This document shows positions 44,163 to 53,230 of a DNA stretch of 64,000 nucleotides, one piece after another. This DNA comes from Bacillus safensis FO-36b (GTDB taxonomy: Bacteria; Bacillota; Bacilli; Bacillales; Bacillaceae). The translations under genes were made by a program, and so were the position numbers. Location: assembly GCF_000691165.1 (NCBI RefSeq), contig NZ_ASJD01000010.1, forward strand, positions 1 to 64,000, written 5' to 3'. Positions within the stretch are counted from its first letter, which is position 1; every line of letters starts with the position of its first letter. The notes under the pieces were generated by a model. It worked only from the letters and a program-made list of their open reading frames with translations, had not been told where the DNA came from and ran no database searches.

Positions 44163-45284
44163 TTACCCCCTGGCTGTACGAGAAGTAAAATCAACATCTT
44201 GATAATAGCTGTTTTTCACTAAAACATTCGGACCGAGGCACTGCACGCTTGGGCAATGACAATTCAGTTCTTTTGCTAATTTTGTGTTCATCCAGCGTGT
44301 ATAGGCTGATTGCAATGTATCAGTTGCAATGTTTCCAAGCGGCGGAGTATCGCCAAAGTCTGTCACAATAATATTCCCATCAAAAATATTCACATTCAAC
44401 CGTGAGCGTCCATCAGGGTCATTTCGTACCGTGACATTTTTCTCCTGGCGCAATCGGTTGAGGAGTCGCTGGTCTTCTTCATCTGTGCTGCATGAATAAA
44501 ACGGCAGGGTGCCAAACAGCATCCAGGTGTTTTGATCACGAATATCAAGCAGCTGATGAATCGCATCCCGCATTTGCGGAAGCGTCAATGATTCAAGGGC
44601 GCTGGCGAAATCACTTGGGTACATCGGGTGAACTTCGTGGCGCTGGCATTTCATTTCCTCGACGATTTGCCGGTGGATGTGTTCGATATATGGAAGCGTG
44701 CGCTTATTCAGCATGGTTTCAGCGGATACGGTTACGCCCGCTTTGACAAGTGCCTGACTATTTTCAATCATGCGGTTAAATAATTTCTCGCGCTGCTCAA
44801 AGGTTGGTTTTCGATCCATCATGGCAAAACCGACCGTTGCAAACTCTTCGACAGTGCCCCAGTTATGTGAAATGTGAAGGACATCTAAGTAAGGAATAAT
44901 TTCTTCATACCGCGCCAAATCAAGGGTTAAATTTGAATTGATCTGTGTACGGACGCCGCGTTCATGGGCATACTTTAATAAAGGGACGACATATTCCCGT
45001 ACAGATTTAAGAGAAAGCATGGGCTCTCCGCCTGTAATACTGAGTGAGCGCAGGAGCGGAACTTCATCTAAACGGCGAAGCAGTAAATCTATCGGTAGCG
45101 CATTCGGGTCTTTAGGCTGTAAGGTATAGCCGACCGCACAATGCTCACATCTCATGTTACACAGCGTTGTTGTCGTAAATTCAATATTAGTCAGCTTCAT
45201 TTCTCCGTAATCCTGCACATCGAGATAGGCTTCCCAAGGGTCGTATGCAGGTGTGATCGGACGAAGTGCTGTTTTTTGGTTCAT
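44163..45284 (-). CDS. yfkAB: Radical SAM protein YfkAB
   Basis: A 373-residue radical SAM enzyme. The cluster motif CNMRCEHC (C-x3-C-x2-C) lies near residue 41, followed by LSITGGEPMLSL and VRTQINSNLTLDL. The C-terminal part has extra Cys residues (FYSCSTDEED; NCHCPSVQCLG) that may bind an auxiliary cluster. I set the start at 45284 because AAGGAG lies 9 bases upstream and the protein opens MNQKTALRPITPAYDPWEAY; the longer frame to 45410 is not supported. B. subtilis annotations split this gene into yfkA and yfkB; here it is one frame. Substrate unknown. Confidence 0.88.
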   Translation of the reverse strand: MNQKTALRPITPAYDPWEAYLDVQDYGEMKLTNIEFTTTTLCNMRCEHCAVGYTLQPKDPNALPIDLLLRRLDEVPLLRSLSITGGEPMLSLKSVREYVVPLLKYAHERGVRTQINSNLTLDLARYEEIIPYLDVLHISHNWGTVEEFATVGFAMMDRKPTFEQREKLFNRMIENSQALVKAGVTVSAETMLNKRTLPYIEHIHRQIVEEMKCQRHEVHPMYPSDFASALESLTLPQMRDAIHQLLDIRDQNTWMLFGTLPFYSCSTDEEDQRLLNRLRQEKNVTVRNDPDGRSRLNVNIFDGNIIVTDFGDTPPLGNIATDTLQSAYTRWMNTKLAKELNCHCPSVQCLGPNVLVKNSYYQDVDFTSRTARG

Positions 45285-45430
45285 GGTATCTATCTCCTTT
45301 TCATTCGGGCAAACGTAGACCCGCCAACAGTTAATTTTAAGCCTCATCACGGTTATACGCAAGAGGGACACAATTGATTTGCAAGGGAAAAAAAGATAAG
45401 CTATAAACAAACGCTAAAGGGAGTGTATCG

Positions 45431-45622
45431 ATGGGTAAGGCAGCAGACAGCAAAGAGCAGCAGGTTGATTATTTAAAGAACCGATTAGATATGTTTATGA
45501 ATGTGATTGATTCATTAGATCCTGAATCAACAGACGTTGAGGATATAGACAGACTGATCCAGATGATTGACGACCTAGAAGCGAAATATGAACGGTTTAA
45601 AAATGATTGGAAGGAAGAATAG
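45431..45622 (+). CDS. yfjT: SE1561-family small protein (YfjT)
   Basis: A 63-residue acidic, helical protein, MGKAADSKEQQVDYLKNRLD then FMNVIDSLDPESTDVEDIDR and a C-terminal helix. It resembles YfjT and other SE1561-family proteins, and lies between yfkAB and pdaA as in B. subtilis. AAGGGAGTG precedes the ATG. Function unknown. Confidence 0.82.
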   Translation: MGKAADSKEQQVDYLKNRLDMFMNVIDSLDPESTDVEDIDRLIQMIDDLEAKYERFKNDWKEE

Positions 45623-45647
45623 CTCGCGCGGTGCGGGCTTTTTTCTT
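45620..45647 (+). terminator. Terminator after yfjT
   Basis: Stem AGCTCGC/GCGGGCT with loop GCGGT, then T6; it overlaps the stop codon. Confidence 0.8.
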
Positions 45648-45659
45648 TAAATTGGCAGG

Positions 45660-45689
45660 TGAATCGGTGTATGAGTCTCGGTCTTATTC
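45660..45689 (+). promoter_or_regulatory. Candidate sigma-G promoter of pdaA
   Basis: TGAATC (45660-45665), 17 bases, CTTATTC (45683-45689), about 28 bases before the last upstream bases of pdaA. The -35 fits sigma-G (TGAATA), the -10 only partly. Expected because B. subtilis pdaA is a forespore gene. Confidence 0.4.
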
Positions 45690-45723
45690 TGCACAATAGA
45701 AGAAAAACCGGGAAGTGACGTAA

Positions 45724-46515
45724 ATGAAAAAATTCATGCTGATCTGTTTATGTGCGCTTTTTGTTTCCATGCCTCTCTCAGAAGCGGAAGCCGTGTCTAA
45801 TAAGCCCATTAACTGGGGATTTGCGAAAAGTAAAGAGCACAGGCCGCCGGATGCGGGCAAAGAATTGACGGCACTCTTAAAAAAGTATGATGCGTTCTAT
45901 TTAGGCAACACGAAAAAGAAAGAGATTTATTTTACCTTTGACAATGGCTATGAAAATGGGTACACACCCAAGATCTTAGACGTGCTGAAAAAACATCAAG
46001 TACCAGGCACCTTTTTTGTGACAGGTCATTTTGTAAAGGACCAGCCGGGGCTTGTCAAACGTATGGCAGAGGAAGGTCATATCATTGGCAACCATTCTTA
46101 TCACCATCCTGATTTAACAACAAAGAGTACAAAAGAAATCAAAGAAGAACTGGACCGTGTCAATGAAGATGTGTACAAAATCACAGGAAAACAGGATAAC
46201 CTCTATCTTCGTCCGCCGCGCGGTGTGTTCAGTGAAAGGGTATTAAAAGAAACAAAACAGCTCGGCTACCAAACCATTTTCTGGTCAGTGGCGTTTGTGG
46301 ACTGGCATATCCATCATCAAAAAGGAAAACAGTATGCATACGATCAAATGATGAAGCAGGCACACCCAGGTGCCATTTACTTACTTCATACCGTCTCAAG
46401 AGACAATGCAGAAGCGCTGGATGATGCCATCACCGCTCTGAAAAAACAAGGATATTCCTTTAAAAGTCTAGACGATCTCATGCTTGAAAAAGTATGGCAT
46501 CTGCCACAGCTATAG
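45724..46515 (+). CDS. pdaA: Delta-lactam-forming polysaccharide deacetylase PdaA (YfjS)
   Basis: A 263-residue exported enzyme with signal peptide MKKFMLICLCALFVSMPLSE. The NodB domain begins EIYFTFDNGYENGYTPKILD, with the D-N pair typical of PdaA, followed by GHIIGNHSYHHPD (metal His residues about 137 and 141) and LYLRPPRGVFSE, and ends YLLHTVSRDN. It deacetylates N-acetylmuramic acid in the spore cortex so that muramic delta-lactam can form, which germination enzymes need. It acts outside the forespore membrane. Confidence 0.94.
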   Translation: MKKFMLICLCALFVSMPLSEAEAVSNKPINWGFAKSKEHRPPDAGKELTALLKKYDAFYLGNTKKKEIYFTFDNGYENGYTPKILDVLKKHQVPGTFFVTGHFVKDQPGLVKRMAEEGHIIGNHSYHHPDLTTKSTKEIKEELDRVNEDVYKITGKQDNLYLRPPRGVFSERVLKETKQLGYQTIFWSVAFVDWHIHHQKGKQYAYDQMMKQAHPGAIYLLHTVSRDNAEALDDAITALKKQGYSFKSLDDLMLEKVWHLPQL

Positions 46516-46549
46516 AAAGAAGCCTGCAGAAGACCTGCAGGCTTTTTGA
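46516..46549 (+). terminator. Terminator after pdaA
   Basis: Stem AAGCCTGCAG/CTGCAGGCTT with loop AAGAC, then T-run. Confidence 0.9.
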
Positions 46550-46612
46550 TTTTCCCTCTCTGATTTTACGCTGAAACTAAAGAGGATGATGAGGTGAAAA
46601 AAGAGTCAAACA

Positions 46613-47572
46613 CTATTTAAAAATCCTAAACCACCCTTTATGTTTAAACCACAAAAGCATCCCCGAGACGAGGAGACCCATAAAAATCAGCACGCCAAAA
46701 TAGCCATATTTCCAGTGTAATTCAGGCATGTTGTCAAAGTTCATTCCGTACACCCCAACAATAAAGGTTAGCGGAATAAAAATGGTCGATACAATGGTCA
46801 ATGTCATCATGATCGCATTCATCCGGTTGGAATTCAGCGTCTGATAGCTGTCTCGTAAATCGGCTGTCATATCACGGTTTGACTCAACGATCTCTGTGAG
46901 TTTCAAAAGATGATCATAAATATCATTAAAATAAGCATGGCGGTTTGGATCGCTTTTCATCATATTCGTGTTCACAATACGATATAAAAGGTCCCTCATC
47001 GGGATAATCGTTCTTCGCAGTTTGAGCAAATCGGATCGAATCCCAAATACTTCGTTCATCAGCGTGCCATACGTTTTATGCCCTTCTTCATCTTCAATTT
47101 CATTCAGCCTGTCTTCAATTTGATAAATAATAGGGAAATAATCATCAACAAGCTCATCAATCAGCATGTAGGCAATATGCTCAGGTCCGCTGTTTCTCGC
47201 TTTATCAGACCCTTTAAGCTTTCGAATCACACGTTCAACGTACGGCGCTTCTTTCAAATGAAAGGTCACGATATAGTTTTCACCAACAAACAGATCGACT
47301 TCCTCAGAACGAAGCGTTTTTTGATTAAGGGCATGCAGCACGAAAAACAAATATCCTTCATAAAAATCAAGCTTGGGCCGCTGTAAATAATGAAAACAAT
47401 CTTCAATCGCGAGTGGATGGAAATGAAAATATTCCTTTAAAAGCGCTGCTTCCTTTTCCGTTGGCGCATGAAAATCAATCCAATACCAGGCGATATCGGG
47501 GCTTGAAAGCTGCTGCAATGTTGCATGTTCAATCAAGTCGCCGTTTTTTGTCACTGCAAGTTTTCTCAGCAT
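46613..47572 (-). CDS. corA: CorA-family Mg2+/Co2+ transporter (YfjQ)
   Basis: A 319-residue channel-like transporter. A large cytoplasmic domain with a long helix (YQIEDRLNEIEDEEGH ... TADLRDSYQTLNSNRMN) leads to two C-terminal TM helices; the signature YGMNFDNMPE follows TM1 (about 288). It is full length (B. subtilis CorA 319). ATG 47572 lies 7 bases after GGAGG; the GTG at 47578 is inside the site. Confidence 0.94.
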   Translation of the reverse strand: MLRKLAVTKNGDLIEHATLQQLSSPDIAWYWIDFHAPTEKEAALLKEYFHFHPLAIEDCFHYLQRPKLDFYEGYLFFVLHALNQKTLRSEEVDLFVGENYIVTFHLKEAPYVERVIRKLKGSDKARNSGPEHIAYMLIDELVDDYFPIIYQIEDRLNEIEDEEGHKTYGTLMNEVFGIRSDLLKLRRTIIPMRDLLYRIVNTNMMKSDPNRHAYFNDIYDHLLKLTEIVESNRDMTADLRDSYQTLNSNRMNAIMMTLTIVSTIFIPLTFIVGVYGMNFDNMPELHWKYGYFGVLIFMGLLVSGMLLWFKHKGWFRIFK

Positions 47573-47637
47573 GTGCACCCCTCCAGACTTGCATTATATC
47601 ATGAAGCAGCGCCGGTGAACTTATACGTTTTCTTCAT

Positions 47638-47668
47638 AAAAAAAGCCGATCTCATTTTTGAGATCGGT
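47638..47668 (-). terminator. Terminator of the YvgO-like gene
   Basis: Stem ACCGATCTCA/TGAGATCGGC with loop AAAA on the minus strand, followed by T7. Confidence 0.85.
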
Positions 47669-47705
47669 TCAATGTGCGTGTATGATTGATGGATAAAACC
47701 GAGAA

Positions 47706-48215
47706 TTAAGGGCGACGGAAGTTGACGAAACCACCATTACGGTCGAACCAGCCTCTAAATGCCCAGTTGATGTAGCCGCCGTCACCTTTGTTTGTGAAAG
47801 ATCCATTTTCAAATACCCAGACTCCGTACGTAATACTTCCGTATTTCACAGTAGCAAACGTTTTGACGCCGTTGAAACGAGTCTCATAACCTTGACTTAA
47901 GTTAAATACCATGACATTGTATTTTGCGCCGGCAGCATAGAAAGCAGACTCCATTAATCCTTTGACAAAGCCTTCACGGTTTGTGTTAGCATTTGCAGCA
48001 TTGATTAATGCATTTGCAATACCAAGTACATCAAAGTTAATATTAACGTTTCCTGCAGTTGTAGATGCCTTACCTTCAGCAGCTTTGTTTAAGACAGTTT
48101 GCTGAAGTGTAGTAGAAACAGGTGCTGAAGTTTTTGGCTCAGCAGCGTCAGCGAATACTGGCAGTGTCGAAGAAACAGCAGTGGCAAGGGCAACAGAAAG
48201 AATTGTTTTTTTCAT
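47706..48215 (-). CDS. YvgO/YolA-like secreted stress protein
   Basis: A 169-residue exported protein. The signal peptide is MKKTILSVALATAVSSTLPV with cleavage near the FADAAEP region. The mature part has NINFDVLGIANALINAANAN, GLMESAFYAAGAKYNVMVFN and GDGGYINWAFRGWFDRNGG, the same blocks as B. subtilis YvgO, whose homologue in B. thuringiensis was reported as an antifungal protein. ATG 48215 follows AAAGGAGATCC; the frame upstream lacks a site. The activity here is not tested. The NWAFRGWFDR ending is highly distinctive of the family. Confidence 0.85.
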   Translation of the reverse strand: MKKTILSVALATAVSSTLPVFADAAEPKTSAPVSTTLQQTVLNKAAEGKASTTAGNVNINFDVLGIANALINAANANTNREGFVKGLMESAFYAAGAKYNVMVFNLSQGYETRFNGVKTFATVKYGSITYGVWVFENGSFTNKGDGGYINWAFRGWFDRNGGFVNFRRP

Positions 48216-48649
48216 TGGTCGGATCTCCTTTGTTTTTAAATTTTGGGTCTTCTTTTTTGTAAAATGTGAAACTAAGTGAAGCCGGTCATCAATGAGGTAA
48301 ATATGTTCCTGCAAGATAAAACAAATGATTGCCTAATCCGCTAATTTCTTTGTTCACCTCCTTGATATGTCATAATTATACAAATATTTTTTGAATGGAA
48401 GATATCACCCAGAGGTTCTATTTCTAATTTAAGGAAAATGAGCCTAAAATGTTGAAGGATGCTGTCGAATTTTAGCTGAATTCGACTAAAAACTTTGATC
48501 TATCCAAAAGGAGAATGACCACAAATAAGGAAGATATAACTGATAAATTCTTGTACTCTTTATGTTTAAAAGTATTCAATCTAGAGAATCATTCATGCAA
48601 AATGAAACAATCACATCTGCGTATGTTTGCAGAAAGGAAGAGGACATGT

Positions 48650-49519
48650 ATGTGGGAAAAACAGCTTGCGGTAGAGCCGCCGTATCATTTCGATCAAGTG
48701 CTTAGACGCTTATCAAGTGATCCATTAAAAGCAGTTGATTTGAGTCAAAGAGAAATCAAAGTGCCGATCAGATTAGAGCAAAAACCGTACGTGGTCATCG
48801 TTCAAGCTACTGGAACAAAAGATGCGCCTATGTTCCGTGTGCGATCAAACGGCCCAGAGGAACCCCTTCTTTCTGAGGTGAAACGGATATTTGGCATGGA
48901 GCATCAATTACACATGATTCAAGACCATTTTTCTCAAACCAATCTAGCGCCCATTTTTGAGCAGCATATTGGAACGCCGCTCATGCTGGATTTTCATTTA
49001 TATCATTGTTTAATGAAATGCATCATTCATCAGCAGCTTAATCTTTCGTTTGCTTACGAGCTCACGAAACGATTTGTCCATACGTACGGCGAGCAAATAG
49101 AAGGTGTATGGTTTGATCCTTTACCAGAAACCATTGCCTCTCTTGAAACAGATGATTTGAGAAAGCTTCAATTTAGTCAGCGAAAAGCAGAATATGTCAT
49201 CGATGTATCGAAACGAATTGTCAGCGGCTCACTTTGTTTAGAGGAATTACACGATTTATCTGATCTGGAGGTAGAAGAGCGTCTGCTTCCGATTAGAGGG
49301 ATTGGCCCTTGGACGGTTCAAAATGTGCTCATGAATGGGCTTGGAAGACCAAATCTTTTTCCGATGGCAGATATCGGCATTCAAAACGCAATGAAACGTC
49401 ATTTTAACCTGCCTGAAAAACCGACAAAAGATGAAATGGCAGCGCTAAGCAAGGAATGGACCCCATATTTAAGCTACGCTTCTTTATATTTATGGAGAAG
49501 CATTGAGACAGATAAATAA
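48650..49519 (+). CDS. yfjP: AlkA-type DNA-3-methyladenine glycosylase (YfjP)
   Basis: A 289-residue base-excision repair enzyme that removes alkylated purines. The C-terminal HhH-GPD fold shows LLPIRGIGPWTVQNVLMNGL with the helix-hairpin-helix and catalytic Asp in FPMADIGIQNAM (about 243). The N-terminal beta domain reads PPYHFDQVLRRLSSDPLKAV. ATG 48650 (MWEKQLAVEPPYHF) is chosen by comparison with B. subtilis YfjP and AGAGGA upstream. The frame reaches back to 48515, where AAAAGGAG lies only 1 base before an ATG, so a longer product is unlikely but not excluded. Confidence 0.9.
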   Translation: MWEKQLAVEPPYHFDQVLRRLSSDPLKAVDLSQREIKVPIRLEQKPYVVIVQATGTKDAPMFRVRSNGPEEPLLSEVKRIFGMEHQLHMIQDHFSQTNLAPIFEQHIGTPLMLDFHLYHCLMKCIIHQQLNLSFAYELTKRFVHTYGEQIEGVWFDPLPETIASLETDDLRKLQFSQRKAEYVIDVSKRIVSGSLCLEELHDLSDLEVEERLLPIRGIGPWTVQNVLMNGLGRPNLFPMADIGIQNAMKRHFNLPEKPTKDEMAALSKEWTPYLSYASLYLWRSIETDK

Positions 49520-49621
49520 ATGAAAGGCATTTTCTCTCTTTGTCTAAGACGTGGTATACTAATGAGATGGAATAAAATGAAGACAACCTATTAAGGGTTC
49601 AAATAGAACGGAGAGAATAAA

Positions 49622-51007
49622 GTGAAAGAAAAACAGCAAGGTGCCCTTTTGCAAAAGGGACAGCAGTTCCCGCTTACCATTAAACGCCTTGGCATTAATG
49701 GTGAAGGGGTCGGTTATTTTAAAAAGCAAGTGGTCTTTGTCCCAGGCGCGCTTCCAGGTGAGGAAGTGGTGGTTGAAGCAACGAATGTCCAAGCAAAATA
49801 TGCAGAAGGCACAGTGAGAAAAGTGCGAAAGCGCTCCGAGCATCGAGTCAAACCGCCTTGCCCAGTATACGAACAGTGCGGTGGCTGTCAGCTTCAGCAT
49901 TTGGCGTATGAGCAGCAGCTAAATGAAAAGCGTGATATTGTCATTCAATCAATGGAGCGTCATACAAAGCTATCGGTTGAAAAGCTTGATATTCGGCCAA
50001 CGATCGGCATGGAAGATCCGTGGCACTACCGAAACAAAAGTCAGTTCCAAGTAGGACGTTCTCATAGCGGAGACATCATTGCAGGACTTTATGGACTAAA
50101 TTCCCATAAGCTTGTACCGATCAAGGAATGTATCGTACAGCATCCAAAAACGAACAAAACAACAGGCGTTGTCCGCAAAATTTTAGAGAAATTCGGCGTA
50201 TCGGTCTACAATGAACGGACAAGAAAAGGCGACGTACGCTCGATTGTCGTGCGTGTCGGTTTTGAAACAGGGGAAGTGCAGGTCGTTCTTGTCACATCAA
50301 AACCTGAATTTCCAAAGAAAAAAGAAATAGCCGAAGCCATTCAAAAACGTCTGCCTGAAGTGACGTCCATTATGCACAATATTAATGGTGAAAAAACGTC
50401 GGTCATCTTCGGCCATAAAACATCTCACCTAGCTGGCAATATGGTCATTCAAGAATTTTTAGGAGACGTCTCATTTGAATTGAGTGCACGTGCTTTCTTC
50501 CAATTGAATCCGAAGCAGACGCTAAAGCTTTACGATGAAGCGAAAAAAGCGGCCAAACTGACAGGCAAAGAAAAGGTTGTCGATGCGTATTGCGGTGTTG
50601 GGACCATTGGGATGTGGCTCTCAGATGGCGCCAAAGAAGTACGAGGAATGGATGTCATCAAAGAATCGATTGATGATGCCAAGAAAAATGCCAAAAAACA
50701 CGGCATGAAAAACGCGACCTATGTAACAGGAACAGCTGAACATTGGCTGCCAAAATGGGTCAAAGAAGGCTTCCGCCCTGACGTCATCGTCGTCGACCCG
50801 CCAAGAACAGGCTGCGAGCGCACCTTCTTAGACACCGTCAAACAAGTCAAACCAAAACGCTTTGTCTACGTCTCTTGCAACCCATCCACACTAGCAAAAG
50901 ACCTTGAATACATGTCAAAAGACTACAAAATCGAATACATGCAGCCAGTTGATATGTTTCCGCATACGGCGCATGTGGAGACCGTTGTATCAATGGTAAG
51001 AGTGTAA
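49622..51007 (+). CDS. rlmCD: 23S rRNA (uracil-C5)-methyltransferase RlmCD (YfjO)
   Basis: A 461-residue SAM-dependent enzyme; B. subtilis YfjO/RlmCD methylates U747 and U1939 of 23S rRNA. It has a TRAM domain (about 10-70; INGEGVGYF...LPGE), a [4Fe-4S] motif [15 protein letters not shown] (about 80-95) and a methyltransferase domain with [25 protein letters not shown] and the catalytic Cys in [12 protein letters not shown] (about 420). It starts at GTG 49622 after GGAGAGAATAAA. Confidence 0.93.
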   Translation: MKEKQQGALLQKGQQFPLTIKRLGINGEGVGYFKKQVVFVPGALPGEEVVVEATNVQAKYAEGTVRKVRKRSEHRVKPPCPVYEQCGGCQLQHLAYEQQLNEKRDIVIQSMERHTKLSVEKLDIRPTIGMEDPWHYRNKSQFQVGRSHSGDIIAGLYGLNSHKLVPIKECIVQHPKTNKTTGVVRKILEKFGVSVYNERTRKGDVRSIVVRVGFETGEVQVVLVTSKPEFPKKKEIAEAIQKRLPEVTSIMHNINGEKTSVIFGHKTSHLAGNMVIQEFLGDVSFELSARAFFQLNPKQTLKLYDEAKKAAKLTGKEKVVDAYCGVGTIGMWLSDGAKEVRGMDVIKESIDDAKKNAKKHGMKNATYVTGTAEHWLPKWVKEGFRPDVIVVDPPRTGCERTFLDTVKQVKPKRFVYVSCNPSTLAKDLEYMSKDYKIEYMQPVDMFPHTAHVETVVSMVRV

Positions 51008-51026
51008 AAAAGTGAAGTAAATAAAA

Positions 51027-51084
51027 CTGTCCGTGATTTGAATACTGGTGTCTAGCTGGTAGGATGATCACGGATTTTTTTATA
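51027..51084 (+). terminator. Candidate long-loop terminator after rlmCD
   Basis: GTCCGTGAT/ATCACGGAT with a long 35-base loop, then T7. The loop is longer than usual. Confidence 0.55.
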
Positions 51085-51143
51085 TACTGATTCATAGGTG
51101 TCGATCAGAGTAAACCATATGAATGAGGTAGAGGAGGATGGAA

Positions 51144-51554
51144 ATGAGCCAATTCGAGAGTCTAACAAAATACATACCGATGCTCCGCGAGGACCATATC
51201 GGAGAATGGGTGATCGATCAAGAAAATGATGGAACAGCTGAACGCCCAATCCAGATGCCATTTGTGAATTATTCCGAAACGGTCCGTCACTTTATCGAAG
51301 GTGTCTATACCTTTGCGGAACAACATCAAGAGCTGGAGCTTATCCGCTACAGAGAAATCCTCAAAGAAAATGGCATTGAAGGTGGATTGAACGGTATCGA
51401 GAATGGGGACCTCTCACATTTAAATGCGCAGTGTGTTCTTGCACTCATCATGGGGGTTGTGAGAGCTGAGCGATTTAGTGAGGGAGCCATATTCAATTTC
51501 TTTAAAAGTGGAAACATGTTGAAGTGTCTTGAAAGATTGGATTGTTTGGAGTAA
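51144..51554 (+). CDS. DUF6508-like soluble protein
   Basis: A 136-residue acidic helical protein, MSQFESLTKYIPMLREDHIG ... PFVNYSETVRHFIEGVYTFA ... VLALIMGVVRAERFSEGAIF. The order 'Y-x-P ... G-W ... V-x-x-F-I-x-x-V-Y ... R-A-E-R-F-x-x-G' fits DUF6508 as I recall. Function unknown; such proteins are common in accessory regions. ATG 51144 lies 6 bases after GAGGAGG; ATG 51138 directly abuts it. It begins the AT-rich accessory segment. Confidence 0.65.
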   Translation: MSQFESLTKYIPMLREDHIGEWVIDQENDGTAERPIQMPFVNYSETVRHFIEGVYTFAEQHQELELIRYREILKENGIEGGLNGIENGDLSHLNAQCVLALIMGVVRAERFSEGAIFNFFKSGNMLKCLERLDCLE

Positions 51555-51593
51555 GAGCGGTGGGCGGTTTATTTCAATTGTTGGAGTGATCAA

Positions 51594-52105
51594 ATGAAAA
51601 ATAAAACCGATGTAGCCGATACTTTTCCTCCTATGAAAATAGAAGAAATTGATCAAATTTTATTATATGAACTTGATGCAATAAAAATTGAAAAAGAAGA
51701 TGAACGTATAAAGTTCATTTTACAAGATCCCTATTGTCCTGATAAAAGTCATATTCACAGTGTGTATGTCATTTATAAGAAGTCTATACTCAATTTACTT
51801 GAAGGTAGGATTCGTTCTATTCATAGTCATGAATTCATGAGTGCTAAGAAAAAAGATCGAACGATTTCTAAAGAAGATATAGAATATGTATTAGAGATGG
51901 CTACAGTTGTGGTTCTTGCAAGTGAAAATAATGGAGTATTGACGAATTATTTTTATAGTGGAAATGGAGAAAGGTTAGATAGTATTTTTAATATATGCTT
52001 AGGTTATTCAACAGATTTACAAAAAAAGAGCATAAAGTAAGTTTACAACGATTTATGAATGATATAAAGATTGTTGAACAGATGGGATTGTTAGAAAAAC
52101 TTTAA
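51594..52105 (+). CDS. Unknown protein with a candidate -1 frameshift extension
   Basis: Frame 0 gives 148 residues (stop 52038-52040): MKNKTDVADTFPPMKIEEID ... LDSIFNICLGYSTDLQKKSIK. At 52022-52028 the frame-0 phase reads A-AAA-AAG, the classical slippery heptamer. A -1 shift there continues as EHKVSLQRFMNDIKIVEQ and MGLLEKL to a stop at 52105, about 170 residues in total. The extension has the same helical, Lys/Glu-rich character as the body. No clear stimulatory stem-loop follows. The alternative is a one-base deletion in the A run. AT-rich; GGAGTGATCAA precedes the ATG. I do not recognise the family. Confidence 0.55.
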
Positions 52106-52173
52106 TCGATAATAGATGTAAATTTACAAAGTAACTCGAATTGTGTGCATGTAATCAGAATCAAAAAATTAGC

Positions 52174-52207
52174 AAAACCTAGATTTTAAGAAATCTAGGT
52201 TTTTTTG
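52174..52207 (+). terminator. Terminator after the unknown gene
   Basis: AAACCTAGATTT/AAATCTAGGTTT with loop TAAG, then T-run. Confidence 0.88.
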
Positions 52208-52323
52208 CGTAACAGCAGTTATTTCATGGTGACTGAATGCTTAATAGATAATGAATGCGAAGTTGGAGTCTGCATTCTTCAACTTAATCTAATGATAATA
52301 CGAATGAATATTAAATTCTTCTG

Positions 52324-52355
52324 TTGACTTTCCCCTTTACTGAAAGGTTTATACT
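52324..52355 (+). promoter_or_regulatory. MerR-type promoter of the regulator/exporter pair
   Basis: -35 TTGACT (52324-52329), a 20-base spacer, -10 TATACT (52350-52355). The inverted repeat CCTTT-ACTG-AAAGG (52334-52347) lies in the long spacer, the usual binding place of a MerR activator. Confidence 0.75.
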
Positions 52356-52387
52356 TTGATCAGATCAACAAAACGGAGGAGATCAGG

Positions 52388-53197
52388 ATGTTCAAGATTG
52401 GCGATTTTTCTATGTTAAGTAAAGTCCCTGTCAAAACCTTAAGGTATTATGACCAAATCGATTTATTAAAGCCTAAACAGATCGATCAAGATTCTGGTTA
52501 TCGGTATTATTCAGCTGAGCAGCTGCTTGAGGTCAATCGAATTTTTATATACAAGGAATTAGGTTTTACGTTAAAGCAAATGGGTCAGCTTCTTCGTGAA
52601 GATATTTCTGTTGAGCAGATTCAGGGCATGTTTCTCTTGAAAGAGAGTGAGATTCAGCAATTGATCGAGAGAGAACAGCAGAAATTAGCGCGTATTAAGG
52701 AGCGGATGCACCTCATCAAACGAGAGGGGTGTGTGGAAAAAGAGCAGGAGGTTATCATCAAATCGGTTGAAAGCAAACGTTTCATGTCTTTTCAATCCAA
52801 CGGAACTGTTGACGAAATCCCTTCCTTCTTTCAAACGTTTCATCATTTGTTACATCCGCAAGAATTGAACTCTGAGCCGCAAATCGTGCTGTGGAGGGAA
52901 TCAATTGCTAAAGAAAGTGAGTTCGAATTTGAGGTTGGGTATTCCGCGAAAGCGATAAGAGGCTCTCTGCCTCAGGGCATCACAATACGCACATTACCAG
53001 CTGAAGAAACCATGGCGACGCTCTTATTTCATTCAGATTCTCCATTTGCACAAACTGCTTGTGTTGACCTGGCGACATGGATCGAACATAACGGATACCG
53101 CGTGAAAGAAGATCAGCCGGGCCGAGAGATTTATTACCCGTTGGCTGAAAATGAAGAAGGAAGACTCATTGAAATTCAAATTCCCATTCAAGTATAA
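52388..53197 (+). CDS. MerR-family regulator with GyrI-like effector domain
   Basis: A 269-residue regulator of the BmrR/TipA type. The MerR HTH is at the N-terminus (FKIGDFSMLSKVPVKTLRYYDQIDLLKPKQID, about 2-34), then a coiled coil (about 75-115) and a C-terminal GyrI-like effector domain (about 120-265; FEVGYSAKAIRGSLPQG, AEETMATLLFHSD). GGAGGAGATCAGG precedes the ATG. The promoter upstream has MerR geometry and the exporter follows in the same operon, so it probably senses and activates drug export. Confidence 0.88.
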   Translation: MFKIGDFSMLSKVPVKTLRYYDQIDLLKPKQIDQDSGYRYYSAEQLLEVNRIFIYKELGFTLKQMGQLLREDISVEQIQGMFLLKESEIQQLIEREQQKLARIKERMHLIKREGCVEKEQEVIIKSVESKRFMSFQSNGTVDEIPSFFQTFHHLLHPQELNSEPQIVLWRESIAKESEFEFEVGYSAKAIRGSLPQGITIRTLPAEETMATLLFHSDSPFAQTACVDLATWIEHNGYRVKEDQPGREIYYPLAENEEGRLIEIQIPIQV

Positions 53198-53230
53198 ATC
53201 GTCTACATTGTCCAAAGGAGAAAAGCGATT

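Noticed and set aside
48515..48649. N-terminal extension of the AlkA-type glycosylase from ATG 48515
   Set aside because: AAAAGGAG is only 1 base from that ATG, and the extension has no similarity to the family; the start at 48650 matches B. subtilis YfjP.
52022..52028. Simple assembly error in the A run
   Set aside because: Not rejected entirely: it remains an alternative to programmed frameshifting, but the exact slippery phase made me list the recoding hypothesis.
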